Shown here one piece after another: positions 24,011 through 32,575 of a stretch of DNA of 51,709 bases. The translations under genes and the position numbers were made by a program. The number at the start of each line of letters is the position of its first letter. Within the stretch, counting starts at the first letter, position 1. This DNA is from Calditrichaceae bacterium (GTDB lineage: Bacteria; Calditrichota; Calditrichia; RBG-13-44-9; J075). Where the stretch lies: positions 1 through 51,709 of the forward strand of contig JABWBP010000041.1 of assembly GCA_013360445.1 (NCBI GenBank), read 5' to 3'. The notes under the pieces were generated by a model that did not search any database, had not been told where the DNA came from, and worked only from the letters and a program-made list of their open reading frames with translations.

Positions 24011-24194
24011 TTTTCTCCGGCGATTCGGGTTGATGATAGAGCCGAAATCCGGGCGGATGCAATAAATTTTTCATGTTTGCCGCAAATTTGACGAAACTTA
24101 ATCTTGTAACCGGGCCGGTGAAACCGGAAAATAACCGGCATTGGCCGCAGCCAGGGAAAGGCTGCGAATAAACGCTTCACAAAGGGAATTCGAC

Positions 24195-24596
24195 ATGCAG
24201 CAAAAGGATCATAAAATTATTACCATCGAGAAAGAAAAAATAACCGTCGAGGAGGTGTTGGATCGCGGCGCGCTGCTGGCGCGGCTCAACCAGGATGTGG
24301 AGTTGCTGCAAGAGCTGATCGCCTTCTTCCTGGAGGATTATCACCGCCTGATGCATGAGATCGAAAGCGCCATCGCCGGACAGGATGCCCCGGGGCTGCG
24401 CAAAGCCGCCCATACCCTGAAAGGCTCCCTGGGCAATTTCGGGGCGCAGGAAGCCGCTAACCTGGCCTATCAATTGGAAATGGGGGGATTCCGAAGCGAT
24501 TTCTCCACGGTTGAAAGCGCCTTTGCAGCGCTGGCCGCGGAACTGAACCGGGTTGACCAGGCGTTGCGGCTTCTGACAGAGGAACTATCGAGCTGA
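24195..24596 (+). CDS. Stand-alone histidine phosphotransfer (HPt) protein
   Basis: The start at 24195 has AAGGGA upstream; a longer open frame from 24141 lacks a ribosome site. The 133-residue product has an N-terminal tail, then an HPt four-helix domain (about 20-130) with the phosphorylation motif AAHTLKGSLGNFGA; the phospho-accepting His is residue 73. It should relay phosphate between a hybrid kinase and a response regulator, neither of which is in this window. The leader (24100-24180) holds two small GC-rich hairpins, including GCAGCC...GGCTGC near 24147-24165. It is followed by the separate promoter of rplU, so it is not part of the ribosomal operon. Confidence 0.88.
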   Translation: MQQKDHKIITIEKEKITVEEVLDRGALLARLNQDVELLQELIAFFLEDYHRLMHEIESAIAGQDAPGLRKAAHTLKGSLGNFGAQEAANLAYQLEMGGFRSDFSTVESAFAALAAELNRVDQALRLLTEELSS

Positions 24597-24647
24597 GATG
24601 TTTGGGTTCTTCCGAAAAAATTCCTGATGAGCCGATTTTTTTTGGTC

Positions 24648-24676
24648 TTGACACTCCTTCCCCTGAAAGTTATATT
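24648..24676 (+). promoter_or_regulatory. sigma70-type promoter of rplU-rpmA
   Basis: TTGACA at 24648-24653, a 17-bp spacer and TATATT at 24671-24676: near-consensus boxes, 48 bp before the rplU start. Confidence 0.8.
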
Positions 24677-24723
24677 CACGCCGCTTAAAATTAAACTCAA
24701 ATGAATTGCTGAGGTAAAACGGT

Positions 24724-25035
24724 ATGTATGCAATTGTGGAAATTGCGGGACAACAGTTTCGAGTTGAAAAAGATATGACCCTGAAAGTGCCTTTGCTGAA
24801 TAAAGAAGCGGGCGACACGGTAGAATTTGACCGGGTGCTGATGGCTAATGACGGTTCGGCGGTAAAAATCGGCCAACCTTTGCTCGAAGGCGCCAAAGTG
24901 GAAGCGAAAGTACTGGAACACGGGCGCGATAAAAAAGTGATCGTTTTCAAGAAAAAGCGCCGCAAGGGTTATAAGGTTAAAAACGGCCATCGCCAGCGTT
25001 TTAGCAAAATTCGTATCGAAAATCTTGCATTATAA
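24724..25035 (+). CDS. rplU: 50S ribosomal protein L21
   Basis: A 103-residue protein of normal length for bL21. It begins [16 protein letters not shown] and carries the '[12 protein letters not shown]' core and the basic C-terminus '[23 protein letters not shown]'. It binds 23S rRNA in the large subunit. rpmA follows after 17 bp, the usual rplU-rpmA pair, driven by the promoter at 24648-24676. Confidence 0.98.
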   Translation: MYAIVEIAGQQFRVEKDMTLKVPLLNKEAGDTVEFDRVLMANDGSAVKIGQPLLEGAKVEAKVLEHGRDKKVIVFKKKRRKGYKVKNGHRQRFSKIRIENLAL

Positions 25036-25052
25036 TATCGTCGGAGGATTGT

Positions 25053-25310
25053 ATGGCTCATAAAAAAGGCGTCGGCAGTTCCCGGAACGGGCGCGATAGC
25101 AATGCCCAGCGGTTAGGCGTGAAAGCTTTCGGCGGGCAGGTAGTTACCGCCGGCAGCATCATCGTGCGCCAGCGGGGAACCAAATGGCATCCCGGCAATA
25201 ACGTGCGGCGCGCCGGGGATGATTCCCTGTTTGCCGTGATCGACGGGGTGGTTAAATTCGAGCGCAAGGATAAAAACCGGCAAAAGGTTAGCGTTTACCC
25301 GGTAGCCTGA
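25053..25310 (+). CDS. rpmA: 50S ribosomal protein L27
   Basis: An 85-residue bL27 with GGAGG 7 bases upstream. It starts [20 protein letters not shown], so the N-terminal tail that reaches the peptidyl-transferase centre is the uncleaved type, without the Firmicutes leader peptide. Core '[22 protein letters not shown]' is typical. It is the second gene of the rplU-rpmA operon and is followed by a strong terminator. Confidence 0.98.
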   Translation: MAHKKGVGSSRNGRDSNAQRLGVKAFGGQVVTAGSIIVRQRGTKWHPGNNVRRAGDDSLFAVIDGVVKFERKDKNRQKVSVYPVA

Positions 25311-25335
25311 TACGGTTTCAACGTTGCCAGATTGG

Positions 25336-25365
25336 AAGGGGAATCCGCAAGGGTTCCCCTTTTTT
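25336..25365 (+). terminator. Rho-independent terminator of rplU-rpmA
   Basis: Stem AAGGGGAA (25336-25343) pairs with TTCCCCTT (25354-25361) and runs into a T-tract to 25365. From here to 25570 no gene is seen, apart from a hairpin CTTCCCGG/CCGGGAGAAG near 25507-25534. Confidence 0.85.
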
Positions 25366-25570
25366 CGTTTCTCCCTGATCGAGCTGAACCATCATCCCAT
25401 CCCGCCAGAACGTTTCCGGCTATATTCCCATATTCACATGAAATTTGAAAAGGTGCTGAAATCCGGCAGCGGAATGGTTAAATTTCTCCTGGATAAAGCC
25501 CTAAAACTTCCCGGAGCTTGTAAGCCGGGAGAAGTAACCATGATCAGATGTTTCAAGACAGGAGGCAGCC

Positions 25571-26248
25571 ATGCCCAAACTAACCTATTTCGGACATTCC
25601 GCTTTTTTAGTCGAGGGGAAAAATCATTCTCTGGTCATCGATCCTTTCCTCACCGGTAATCCCCTGGCGAGAACCAGACCATCCGATCTGCGGGCAGATT
25701 ACGTATTGATCACCCACGGCCACGGCGACCATTTGGGAGACGCCGTGGAAATTGCCCAAAAAAACGACGCCACGGTCATCGCCATCTATGAGATTGCCAG
25801 CTACTGCGAGGCGCGGGGGGTAAAGGCGCACGGGATGAATATCGGGGGAGGGCACAACTTCCCCTTCGGGCGGGTGAAATTAACCCTGGCCCATCACAGC
25901 TCCGCCTCTCCGGACGGCGCTTATATGGGAGAGCCGGCGGGATTGTTGATCACCATGGATGGCAAAACCCTTTACCACTCCGGCGACACTGCCCTTTTCT
26001 ATGATATGAAGCTCATCGGGGAGATGAACACCATCGACCTGGCGTTGCTGCCCATCGGCGATAACTTCACCATGGGCATCGATGACGCGGTGAAAGCGGC
26101 GGAATTTCTCCAGGCGAAGAAATACGTGCCCATGCACTACAAAACCTTCGAGGTGATTGCTGCCAATCCCAATGAGTTCGTGGAAAAAGTCTCCCGGAAG
26201 GGCCTCCGCGCCGCGGTGCTGCAAATCAACGGATCGTTGGAATATTAA
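25571..26248 (+). CDS. Metallo-beta-lactamase-fold metal-dependent hydrolase (UPF0173 type)
   Basis: AGGAGG lies 6 bases before the ATG. The 225-residue protein is a stand-alone metallo-beta-lactamase fold: 'KLTYFGHSAFLVEGKNHSLVIDPFLTGNP', the metal-binding motif THGHGDHLGD, 'HHSSASPDG', 'LYHSGDTALFYDM' (metal-bridging Asp) and a final 'PMHYKTFEVI' His. This combination fits the UPF0173/UlaG-like group. The substrate is unknown. It stands alone between the L27 terminator and the tRNA promoter. Confidence 0.9.
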   Translation: MPKLTYFGHSAFLVEGKNHSLVIDPFLTGNPLARTRPSDLRADYVLITHGHGDHLGDAVEIAQKNDATVIAIYEIASYCEARGVKAHGMNIGGGHNFPFGRVKLTLAHHSSASPDGAYMGEPAGLLITMDGKTLYHSGDTALFYDMKLIGEMNTIDLALLPIGDNFTMGIDDAVKAAEFLQAKKYVPMHYKTFEVIAANPNEFVEKVSRKGLRAAVLQINGSLEY

Positions 26249-26325
26249 ACCGGGAATGGAAGCAGGGCGGCTTTTGAACAGGCTTGCTGAAGCGCAAAAA
26301 GCGTGGTGCGAATTTATATTTCAGC

Positions 26326-26355
26326 TTGACATACTTAATGCCGAAATGTTATATT
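26326..26355 (+). promoter_or_regulatory. sigma70-type promoter of the tRNA-Gln pair
   Basis: TTGACA at 26326-26331, 18-bp spacer, TATATT at 26350-26355, about 40 bp before the first tRNA. Confidence 0.75.
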
Positions 26356-26396
26356 CTTGCCCGTTTTGAGAAATTTAGTGCGACTTTTCGCAGGTT

Positions 26397-26469
26397 TGGG
26401 GTGTAGCCAAGCGGTAAGGCACCGGGTTTTGGTCCCGGCATTTCCTAGGTTCGAATCCTAGCACCCCAG
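26397..26469 (+). tRNA. tRNA-Gln (UUG)
   Basis: Acceptor stem TGGGGTG (26397-26403) pairs with CACCCCA (26462-26468), discriminator G. The anticodon loop is TTTTGGT, giving anticodon UUG, closed by CCGGG/CCCGG. The T arm is CTAGG-TTCGAAT-CCTAG. The 3' CCA is not encoded. First of two adjacent glutamine tRNAs. Confidence 0.95.
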
Positions 26470-26512
26470 CAATGAAATTCTCTGACACAGTTAGAGATTT
26501 CTACTTTCTGAT

Positions 26513-26583
26513 TGGGGTGTAGCCAAGTGGTAAGGCACCAGGTTCTGGCCCTGGCATCCTGGGTTCAAATCCTAGCACCCCAG
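26513..26583 (+). tRNA. tRNA-Gln (CUG)
   Basis: Acceptor stem TGGGGTG (26513-26519) pairs with CACCCCA (26576-26582). The anticodon loop TTCTGGC gives CUG, with stem CCAGG/CCTGG. The T arm CTGGG-TTCAAAT-CCTAG has one G-U pair. CCA is not encoded. It is clearly a duplicate of the tRNA 43 bp upstream. Confidence 0.95.
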
Positions 26584-26612
26584 CAATTCATCATTAAGTG
26601 AGTACTGCTGGA

Positions 26613-26641
26613 TGCAAGCAGTTTTCTGCTTGCATTTTTTT
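26613..26641 (+). terminator. Terminator after the tRNA pair
   Basis: TGCAAGCAG (26613-26621), TTTT loop, CTGCTTGCA (26626-26634), then seven Ts. It ends 20 bp before the rplY start and could act as an attenuator between the tRNAs and L25. Confidence 0.88.
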
Positions 26642-26661
26642 CTAATTGATAAGGAGATGTT

Positions 26662-27312
26662 ATGGCGACGGTAGTAATCGAAGCGCGAAAACGCGACAAA
26701 TCTGGCACCCGGAACGCGAGGCAGTATCGCCGGGAAGGGTTGGTGCCGGGTGTTTTTTATATCGACGGAAAAGAAGCTGTCCCACTGCTGTTTGATGCTA
26801 AAAATTTATCCAACTTTTTGAGCCATACCCGCGGCCTTGTGGAACTTGAAATTTCCGGTGAAAAAGCGGCCCTCGAATGTGTGCTCAAAGAAGTGCAATA
26901 CCATCCCGTTACCGATGAACCCCTGCACGTGGACTTTTTGGGCGTCAAGATGGATGAAAAAATTGAGATCCAGGTTCCCCTAATTCTCAAGGGCACCCCG
27001 GAAGGGGTGAAAACCGGGGGAATATTAGAGCACCTGGTTCGCCAGCTCACCATCGAGTGTTTCCCCGGAAACATTCCCAATATTCTGGAAGTGGATGTCA
27101 GCGGCCTGGCGGTGGGTAAATCCGTGCGCGTGGGGGATCTCAAATATGAAAACATTGCCATATTAAACGATCCGAACGAAACCGTGGCGCTGGTCGAGTT
27201 GCCCAAAGCAGCCATCAGCGAGCTGGAAGAGATGCCCCAGGAAGCAGAGATTACCGAACCGGAAGTCATCGGCAAGGGGAAAGAGGCCGAAGAGCAGGAA
27301 GAGCAGGAATAA
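26662..27312 (+). CDS. rplY: 50S ribosomal protein L25 / general stress protein Ctc
   Basis: AAGGAG precedes the ATG by 6 bases. The 216-residue protein is the long Ctc form of bL25. Residues about 4-95 are the 5S-rRNA-binding L25 domain ('ARKRDKSGTRNARQYRREGLVPGVFY', 'VLKEVQYHPVTDEPLHVDF'), and about 96-190 are the TL5/Ctc C-terminal beta domain ('IQVPLILKGTPEGVKTGGILEHLVRQL'). The tail is very acidic (about 25 Glu-rich residues). pth follows after 36 bp, the conserved ctc-pth arrangement. Confidence 0.96.
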   Translation: MATVVIEARKRDKSGTRNARQYRREGLVPGVFYIDGKEAVPLLFDAKNLSNFLSHTRGLVELEISGEKAALECVLKEVQYHPVTDEPLHVDFLGVKMDEKIEIQVPLILKGTPEGVKTGGILEHLVRQLTIECFPGNIPNILEVDVSGLAVGKSVRVGDLKYENIAILNDPNETVALVELPKAAISELEEMPQEAEITEPEVIGKGKEAEEQEEQE

Positions 27313-27348
27313 CGGTTCAACTGATCTCATCACAATCGGGAATGTGCG

Positions 27349-27927
27349 TTGTTTGCAGTCATCGGCCTGGGAAATCCCGGGAAAGAGTATCAGCAGTCGC
27401 GGCATAATATTGGGTTTATGGCGGTGGATCGGGTGAGCGACCGGTTCCGGGGGGACTTCAAGAAGAGTAAAGGGCTTTACCTCTTTTCCAAAATTGTAAT
27501 ATCCAACCTGCCGGTTTTGGTGGCAAAACCGCTAACGTATATGAATTTAAGCGGGCAGGCCGCCCGGCACTTGCTGGATTATTTCAAGATTAGCGATTTT
27601 TCCAGGGTGCTGATCGTTTTAGATGATTTCAACCTTCCCTTTGGAACGCTCCGTTTAAAGCCTTCCGGAACTGCCGGAGGACAAAAGGGGTTGCTTTCGA
27701 TCCTTCGCACATTCAACACCGACGCGATTCCCCGTCTGCGGATCGGCATCGGAGGCTCGTTCGGAGATGCCAGTTCGTATGTTTTATCTCCTTTCAGCCG
27801 AAATGAACAAAAAGTGCTGCCGGAAATCCTGGATTGGGCGGCGGATGCCATTGAATCGTTCGTGGTTCAGGGGATCGATAAAACCATGAGCCACTACAAT
27901 CGCAATATACTGGAGAATTCAATTTAA
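27349..27927 (+). CDS. pth: Peptidyl-tRNA hydrolase
   Basis: The start must be TTG at 27349, since no ATG or GTG precedes the conserved first strand 'FAVIGLGNPGKEYQQSRHNIGF'; GGGA lies 10 bases upstream. At 192 residues it is normal for Pth. Catalytic His is in 'SRHNIGF', and 'KPLTYMNLSGQAA' and 'DDFNLPFGTLRLKPSGTAGGQKG' carry the conserved substrate-binding Asn and Asp. It releases tRNA from peptidyl-tRNA in the cytoplasm. Second gene after rplY. Confidence 0.96.
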   Translation: MFAVIGLGNPGKEYQQSRHNIGFMAVDRVSDRFRGDFKKSKGLYLFSKIVISNLPVLVAKPLTYMNLSGQAARHLLDYFKISDFSRVLIVLDDFNLPFGTLRLKPSGTAGGQKGLLSILRTFNTDAIPRLRIGIGGSFGDASSYVLSPFSRNEQKVLPEILDWAADAIESFVVQGIDKTMSHYNRNILENSI

Positions 27928-27942
27928 CCAGGAGACTTTACC

Positions 27943-30150
27943 TTGACAGCGGAAATGTTGATCTACTCGACTTTGGCGGCAGGAATTCTCGCAATGCTCT
28001 ACACGGTTTGGAAGACGTCCTGGATCACCCGGCAGGAGGTCGGAACGGAAAGGATGCAGCGAATTGCCTCTTACATTGCCCAGGGGGCCATGGCATTCCT
28101 GAAAGCGGAATATAAAGTTCTGGCCATTTTTGTGATTGCTGTAGCGGTTCTGTTGGGGTTTAGCGCAACCTCGGAAGATTCCCATCCATTTATTGCGGTG
28201 TCGTTTGTGGTAGGGGCATTGTGCTCCGGACTGGCCGGGTTTATCGGGATGAGAGTCGCCACCCGCGCCAACGTGCGCACTACCAACGCGGCCCGGAAAA
28301 GCTTAGGCGCGGCGTTGCAAATCGCTTTCGCCGGCGGCTCGGTGATGGGGCTGGGCGTGGTCGGTCTGGGGGTTTTGGGTTTGGCCGGGCTGTTCCTTTT
28401 CTATAGCAACTATTTCGGGGTCGGCGAGCATAACCTGGCCAGGGTCATCACCATTATTACCGGTTTTTCGTTCGGCGCTTCTTCTATCGCTTTGTTTGCC
28501 CGCGTCGGCGGGGGCATTTATACCAAAGCGGCGGACGTGGGAGCAGACCTGGTTGGCAAGGTAGAGGCAGGCATTCCGGAAGACCACCCTCTCAACCCCG
28601 CTACCATTGCCGATAACGTCGGCGATAATGTCGGCGACGTGGCCGGCATGGGCGCGGACTTGTTCGAATCCTTTGTCGGTTCGATTGTGGGCGCCATGGT
28701 GTTAGGCGCGGCATTTATGACCCCGGCGTTCATCCAGATCGACAATTACGGCGGTTTGTCCGCAATACTGCTTCCCCTCGCTTTGGCGGCGGTCGGCATC
28801 GTCATGTCGATCTTAGGAACCTTTTTCGTTCGGGTCAAGGAGGGGGGGAATCCTCAAAAAGCCCTGAATATCGGGGAGTTCGGCTCTTCATTCTTTATGA
28901 TCATTGCCTCCTGGTTCATCATCAAATGGATGCTGCCGGAGAGCTGGACCTTTCTCGATCCCCTCTACCGGGATAATGACGGCAATCCCATTCTCCGGGA
29001 AATTACCTCCACCGGCGTGTTCATCGCCACGGTGATCGGCCTGGTCGCCGGCGTGCTGATCGGGGTGATCACCGAGTACTTCACCGGCACCGGAAAGCGC
29101 CCGGTCATCAATATTGCCCGGCAATCTGTCACCGGTTCGGCCACCAACATCATCGCCGGCCTGGCTACCGGCATGATGTCCACCACCCTGCCGCTGCTGA
29201 TTTTAGCATTTTCGATCATCGGGGCGTTTCATTTCGCCGCTCTTTACGGGATCGCCATTGCTGCGGTGGGGATGTTATCGAACACCGGGATTCAGTTGGC
29301 GGTGGATGCTTACGGCCCCATCTCCGATAACGCCGGCGGGATCGCGGAAATGTCGAAATTGCCCAAAGAGGTGCGCCAGCGTACCGACAAGTTAGACGCC
29401 GTGGGCAATACCACCGCAGCCATCGGAAAGGGTTTTGCGATCGGTTCCGCGGCGCTGACCGCCCTGGCGCTGTTCGGAGCGTTCATGTCCACCGCCCATA
29501 TCACCACCATCGACATCTCCAAAGCCAAAGTGATGGCAGGCCTGTTCATCGGCGGGATGCTGCCGTTCCTGTTCTCTTCCCTGGCCATGCAGGCGGTAGG
29601 GCGCGCCGCCATGTCCATGATCCAGGAAGTGCGCCGGCAGTTTTCCACCATTCCGGCCCTGAAAAGCGCCCTGGAAGTGATGAAGAAGAACCGCGACAAA
29701 GAGTTCGAAGAGTGGTCTGCGCAGGACCAGGCAATCTTTGACGCCGCAGACGGCAAAGCGGAATACAGCCAGTGCGTGGAGATTTCCACCAAGGCGGCCA
29801 TCCGGCAGATGATCCTGCCCGGCCTCCTGGCCGTGGCGGCGCCGGTAGTCGTTGGTTTTGCCGGCGGAGCGGAAATGTTAGGCGGCTTACTGGCCGGGGT
29901 GACTGTTTCCGGGGTGTTGATGGCGATTTTCCAGGCCAACGCCGGGGGCGCCTGGGACAACGCCAAAAAGATGTTCGAAGAAGGCGTCGAATTCAGCGGG
30001 GAGAAATACTACAAAGGCTCCGATCCGCACAAGGCCGCGGTGGTCGGCGATACCGTCGGAGACCCCTTCAAAGATACTTCCGGTCCCTCTTTGAACATTC
30101 TCATCAAGCTGATGAGCGTGGTGGCCCTGGTGATCGCTTCCATGCTCTAA
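27943..30150 (+). CDS. hppA: Membrane-bound ion-pumping pyrophosphatase, K+-dependent type
   Basis: The start is TTG at 27943 with AGGAG 7 bases upstream; an ATG at 27955 is too far from it. A 735-residue, roughly 16-TM protein with all M-PPase signatures: '[20 protein letters not shown]', '[20 protein letters not shown]' and the C-terminal '[14 protein letters not shown]'. In the motif [18 protein letters not shown] the position that is Lys in K+-independent enzymes is Ala, which indicates the K+-dependent class. Whether it pumps Na+ or H+ cannot be settled by eye. It couples pyrophosphate hydrolysis to ion export at the inner membrane. Confidence 0.96.
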   Translation: MTAEMLIYSTLAAGILAMLYTVWKTSWITRQEVGTERMQRIASYIAQGAMAFLKAEYKVLAIFVIAVAVLLGFSATSEDSHPFIAVSFVVGALCSGLAGFIGMRVATRANVRTTNAARKSLGAALQIAFAGGSVMGLGVVGLGVLGLAGLFLFYSNYFGVGEHNLARVITIITGFSFGASSIALFARVGGGIYTKAADVGADLVGKVEAGIPEDHPLNPATIADNVGDNVGDVAGMGADLFESFVGSIVGAMVLGAAFMTPAFIQIDNYGGLSAILLPLALAAVGIVMSILGTFFVRVKEGGNPQKALNIGEFGSSFFMIIASWFIIKWMLPESWTFLDPLYRDNDGNPILREITSTGVFIATVIGLVAGVLIGVITEYFTGTGKRPVINIARQSVTGSATNIIAGLATGMMSTTLPLLILAFSIIGAFHFAALYGIAIAAVGMLSNTGIQLAVDAYGPISDNAGGIAEMSKLPKEVRQRTDKLDAVGNTTAAIGKGFAIGSAALTALALFGAFMSTAHITTIDISKAKVMAGLFIGGMLPFLFSSLAMQAVGRAAMSMIQEVRRQFSTIPALKSALEVMKKNRDKEFEEWSAQDQAIFDAADGKAEYSQCVEISTKAAIRQMILPGLLAVAAPVVVGFAGGAEMLGGLLAGVTVSGVLMAIFQANAGGAWDNAKKMFEEGVEFSGEKYYKGSDPHKAAVVGDTVGDPFKDTSGPSLNILIKLMSVVALVIASML

Positions 30151-30198
30151 TGCCGCGCCGGGCAGGGGGGTGAAAATACTTTTTATTTGAATTCAAGG

Positions 30199-30228
30199 GC
30201 GGCGGAGATTATATTCCGCCGCTTTTTT
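30199..30228 (+). terminator. Terminator of hppA
   Basis: GCGGCGGA (30199-30206), 8-nt loop, TCCGCCGC (30215-30222), T6. Lies between hppA and rpsF. Confidence 0.88.
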
Positions 30229-30298
30229 AAGCATCTAAGTACCGTTGAATCCTGCTCCGCCTTTACGAAGGCGGGGCCGTTAGACCAGAGGAGAATTC

Positions 30299-30841
30299 AT
30301 GGAAAACCTGTATTGCACTATTTTTATCGTCGATGTTTCTCAGAATCCTGAGGAAGTCGAGACCATTACCAGCCGGATCGTTCAACTCATCGAAGATCAT
30401 GGCGGCTCTATCAAGCGCCAGGAACGCTGGGGAAAGCGGCGATTGGCCTACCCCATCCGCAAGCGCACCAACGGGTATTACGTGGAGATCGAATTTGCAG
30501 CGCAGAGCCGTTTGAATATTCCCGGGATCGTGGAAAACGAGTATCGCCTCAACGACCGGGTGCTGCGCTACCTCACCTACGTCGTTACCAAAGATGAATT
30601 GCGCCAGCGGGAATTGAACGCCAGCCGCGCTCAATACCAGAGCCAGGAAGAAGAAGCGGCCGGGGCGGAGGGCGGCGCTGAATTAGCGGAAGAAAGCGCC
30701 GGAAGAGGAATCCCCATAACTCCCAAAAAAGCCCCCAGGGAAGCGACGGTTTCCGCGCCGGCGACCGCTTCCGAGAGCGAGCAATCCATTCAAACCGACA
30801 AAGTCGAAGACAAAACCGAAGATGAAAGGGGGAATGCGTAA
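30299..30841 (+). CDS. rpsF: 30S ribosomal protein S6 with long C-terminal extension
   Basis: GAGGAG precedes the ATG. Residues 1-100 are the bS6 ferredoxin-like fold ('TIFIVDVSQNPEEVETITSRIV', 'WGKRRLAYPIRKRTNGYYVEIEF', 'NDRVLRYLTYVV'). The remaining 80 residues are a low-complexity tail rich in Glu, Ala and Ser, unusually long (S6 is commonly about 95-135). S6 binds S18 on the platform of the small subunit, and rpsR follows with a one-base TAATG overlap. First gene of an rpsF-rpsR-rplI operon; no ssb gene lies between, unlike in many bacteria. Confidence 0.95.
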   Translation: MENLYCTIFIVDVSQNPEEVETITSRIVQLIEDHGGSIKRQERWGKRRLAYPIRKRTNGYYVEIEFAAQSRLNIPGIVENEYRLNDRVLRYLTYVVTKDELRQRELNASRAQYQSQEEEAAGAEGGAELAEESAGRGIPITPKKAPREATVSAPATASESEQSIQTDKVEDKTEDERGNA

Positions 30842-31119
30842 TGTTGAGACCCAGGAATAGAAACAGGAGCAGGGGTGGGCGCAGCAGGGGCGCTCTCAAA
30901 CCCCGGAAAAAACGCGTCAGCCGGTTAGGCGAGAACGGGGTGGTATTTGTGGACTTTCGCGATACCAAATTGTTGGTTCGCTATTTGAGCGAACAGGGAC
31001 GGATCGTTCCCCGGCGCACCTCCGGGAATAACGCCCAGCAGCAAAAACAGTTGGCGATGGCCATTAAACGGGCGCGCCATTTGGCGCTGCTGCCGTTCGT
31101 CTCCGATATTCAGCGATAA
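30841..31119 (+). CDS. rpsR: 30S ribosomal protein S18
   Basis: The ATG shares its A with the rpsF stop (TAATG), suggesting translational coupling. The 92-residue bS18 has an Arg-Gly-rich N-terminal tail (RPRNRNRSRGGRSRGALKPR), then 'VVFVDFRDTKLLVRYLSEQGRIVPRRTSG' and 'QLAMAIKRARHLALLPFV'. No zinc-binding cysteines are present. Confidence 0.96.
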   Translation: MLRPRNRNRSRGGRSRGALKPRKKRVSRLGENGVVFVDFRDTKLLVRYLSEQGRIVPRRTSGNNAQQQKQLAMAIKRARHLALLPFVSDIQR

Positions 31120-31138
31120 CCTAGCAAGGAAAACCATT

Positions 31139-31582
31139 ATGAAAGTCATACTTCGTCAGGATAATGAAAATTTGGGGAAAGCCGGCGACGTGGTCAATGT
31201 AAAGCCCGGTTACGCGAGGAATTATCTCTTTCCGCGGAGCATTGCTTACCCGGCGCTGCCCAATTATCTGCGCATGCTGGAGGAAGAAAAACGCCAGAAA
31301 CAACAGCGCCAGCACAAAGAGAAGAAATTGGCGCAGGAACTGGCGGAAAAGTTAGGCAATGTTTCCCTCACTATTTCTGCTTCCGTGGGAGAAGAAGACA
31401 AAATGTTCGGCTCCGTCACCTCCCAGGACATCGCCGATGCCCTGGCGCAGCAGGGCTACGAGATCGACCGCAAGAAAATCGTGCTCGAAGAACCCATAAA
31501 AGCCCTGGGGATTTACTCGGTGCCGATCAAGCTTTACCCGGAAGTGGAAGCGCACGTGAAGGTCTGGGTAGTGAAAGAGTGA
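31139..31582 (+). CDS. rplI: 50S ribosomal protein L9
   Basis: A 147-residue bL9 with AAGGA upstream. N-domain 'MKVILRQDNENLGKAGDVVNV' and 'GYARNYLFPRSIAYPA', central helix 'KRQKQQRQHKEKKLAQELAEKL', and C-domain 'KMFGSVTSQDIADALAQQGYEIDRKKI'. It sits on the L1 stalk base of the large subunit. It ends the rpsF operon, and a GATTTTCGATT repeat begins immediately after its TGA. Confidence 0.97.
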   Translation: MKVILRQDNENLGKAGDVVNVKPGYARNYLFPRSIAYPALPNYLRMLEEEKRQKQQRQHKEKKLAQELAEKLGNVSLTISASVGEEDKMFGSVTSQDIADALAQQGYEIDRKKIVLEEPIKALGIYSVPIKLYPEVEAHVKVWVVKE

Positions 31583-31620
31583 ATTCGATTGGGGATTTTC
31601 GATTGCGGATTTCGGATTGA
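31583..31620. repeat. GATTTTCGATT word array after rplI
   Basis: ATTCGATTGGGGATTTTCGA at 31583-31602 and following words start at the base after the rplI stop; same words as at 12601-12690 and 12886-13014. Confidence 0.7.
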
Positions 31621-31660
31621 AGGAACCAAAATTTCTGATCCGATAAATCGTGGTTATGTG

Positions 31661-31700
31661 AAGCCTGTCGAGACTGACAGGCTTTTTTTATTGGCGAAAA
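31661..31700 (+). terminator. Terminator of the rpsF-rpsR-rplI operon; left copy of a direct repeat
   Basis: AAGCCTGTC (31661-31669), loop GAGACT, GACAGGCTT (31676-31684), then a T-run. The hairpin and its downstream flank ATTGGCGAAA recur at 32458-32496, on the other side of the toxin-antitoxin genes. Confidence 0.85.
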
Positions 31701-31766
31701 TTTTTTATTTTGCTAATGCTTCTATTCTCACACTAAATTGCTTTTAGCAAGAAAAAGAGGTGTAGC

Positions 31767-32057
31767 ATGAGCAGAGAAGAAATTCTTGGCGTATTGCGGC
31801 AATTCAAAGAAAATAACCGGACAAAATATCACATCATCAAAATCGGAATTTTTGGTTCTGCTGCCCATGATAATATGAAATCCCAAAGCGATATAGACGT
31901 GGTGGTAGAATTGGAACAGCAAAATCTAATGAATATCATTGGGATTAAACAAGATTTAGAAGAACAATTTGCCATTTCAGTTGATGTGGTAAGTTATCGT
32001 GAGAAGATGAATCAATTCCTGAAGCAGAGAATCGACAGAGATGCAATTTATGTATGA
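31767..32057 (+). CDS. mntA: MntA-type nucleotidyltransferase antitoxin
   Basis: A 96-residue minimal nucleotidyltransferase with the exact signature GS-X10-DXD (GS at 'GIFGSAAHD', DID at 'SQSDIDVVVEL'). Members of this family paired with HEPN toxins act as antitoxins, AMPylating the HEPN protein near its catalytic site. GAGGTG is upstream of the ATG. The hepT gene overlaps its 3' end by 17 bp. The pair is AT-rich compared with its neighbours, suggesting horizontal arrival. Confidence 0.9.
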   Translation: MSREEILGVLRQFKENNRTKYHIIKIGIFGSAAHDNMKSQSDIDVVVELEQQNLMNIIGIKQDLEEQFAISVDVVSYREKMNQFLKQRIDRDAIYV

Positions 32058-32424
32058 TCAAGAACTCGCATTGGAAATATTAAAACAGGTTCATCATTCC
32101 ACTCAAACAATTCTAAAACGGTTTAAACCGATTGAATTCCCGGATGATTTTACAAATTCAGAATCGGGTATGGAGAAATTGGATGCTATTTGCATGCAAT
32201 TGATCGCTATCGGAGAAAGTCTGAAAAATCTCGATAAGGTATCCGGTAATACATTGTTGATAAAGTATCCCCAGGTAGAGTGGAAAAAGATCAAGGGGAT
32301 GCGAGATATTATTACCCACCATTATTTTGATATAAACGCCGAGGCAATATATGATGTATGCAAAAATCATATAGAAACGTTAGCCCGCGTCATTCAACAA
32401 ATAATGGTTGATATTGTGAAGTAA
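32041..32424 (+). CDS. hepT: HEPN-domain toxin HepT
   Basis: A 127-residue helical HEPN protein (or 124 if the ATG at 32050 is used, giving MYDQELALEIL, the more usual start). The RNase motif R-X4-H-X-Y is present as RDIITHHY near the C-terminus. HepT toxins are RNases or act on tRNA and are neutralised by AMPylation of the motif's tyrosine by the partner MntA, encoded in overlap upstream. Both catalytic signatures are intact, so the module looks functional. Confidence 0.9.
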   Translation: MQFMYDQELALEILKQVHHSTQTILKRFKPIEFPDDFTNSESGMEKLDAICMQLIAIGESLKNLDKVSGNTLLIKYPQVEWKKIKGMRDIITHHYFDINAEAIYDVCKNHIETLARVIQQIMVDIVK

Positions 32425-32457
32425 GAAAATTGGATAATTCTCTGTTCTCTTCTTATC

Positions 32458-32496
32458 AAGCCTGTCTAAATGGACCGGCTTTTTTTATTGGCGAAA
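32458..32496 (+). terminator. Imperfect terminator; right copy of the flanking direct repeat
   Basis: AAGCCTGTC (32458-32466), loop TAAATG, GACCGGCTT (32473-32481) with one mismatch, T-run, then ATTGGCGAAA. Nearly the same as 31661-31700, with a changed loop. Confidence 0.75.
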
Positions 32497-32575
32497 TTTC
32501 TGTTTGCGAATTCCGCGCCCGGTGTTAAATTCGGAGCAAATAATATACATGCGTTTCAAAACCTGATTAGTAGGT

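Noticed and set aside
24060-24190. Possible riboswitch (cyclic-di-GMP type) before the HPt gene
   Set aside because: Two GC hairpins are present but the conserved core of the known class cannot be matched.
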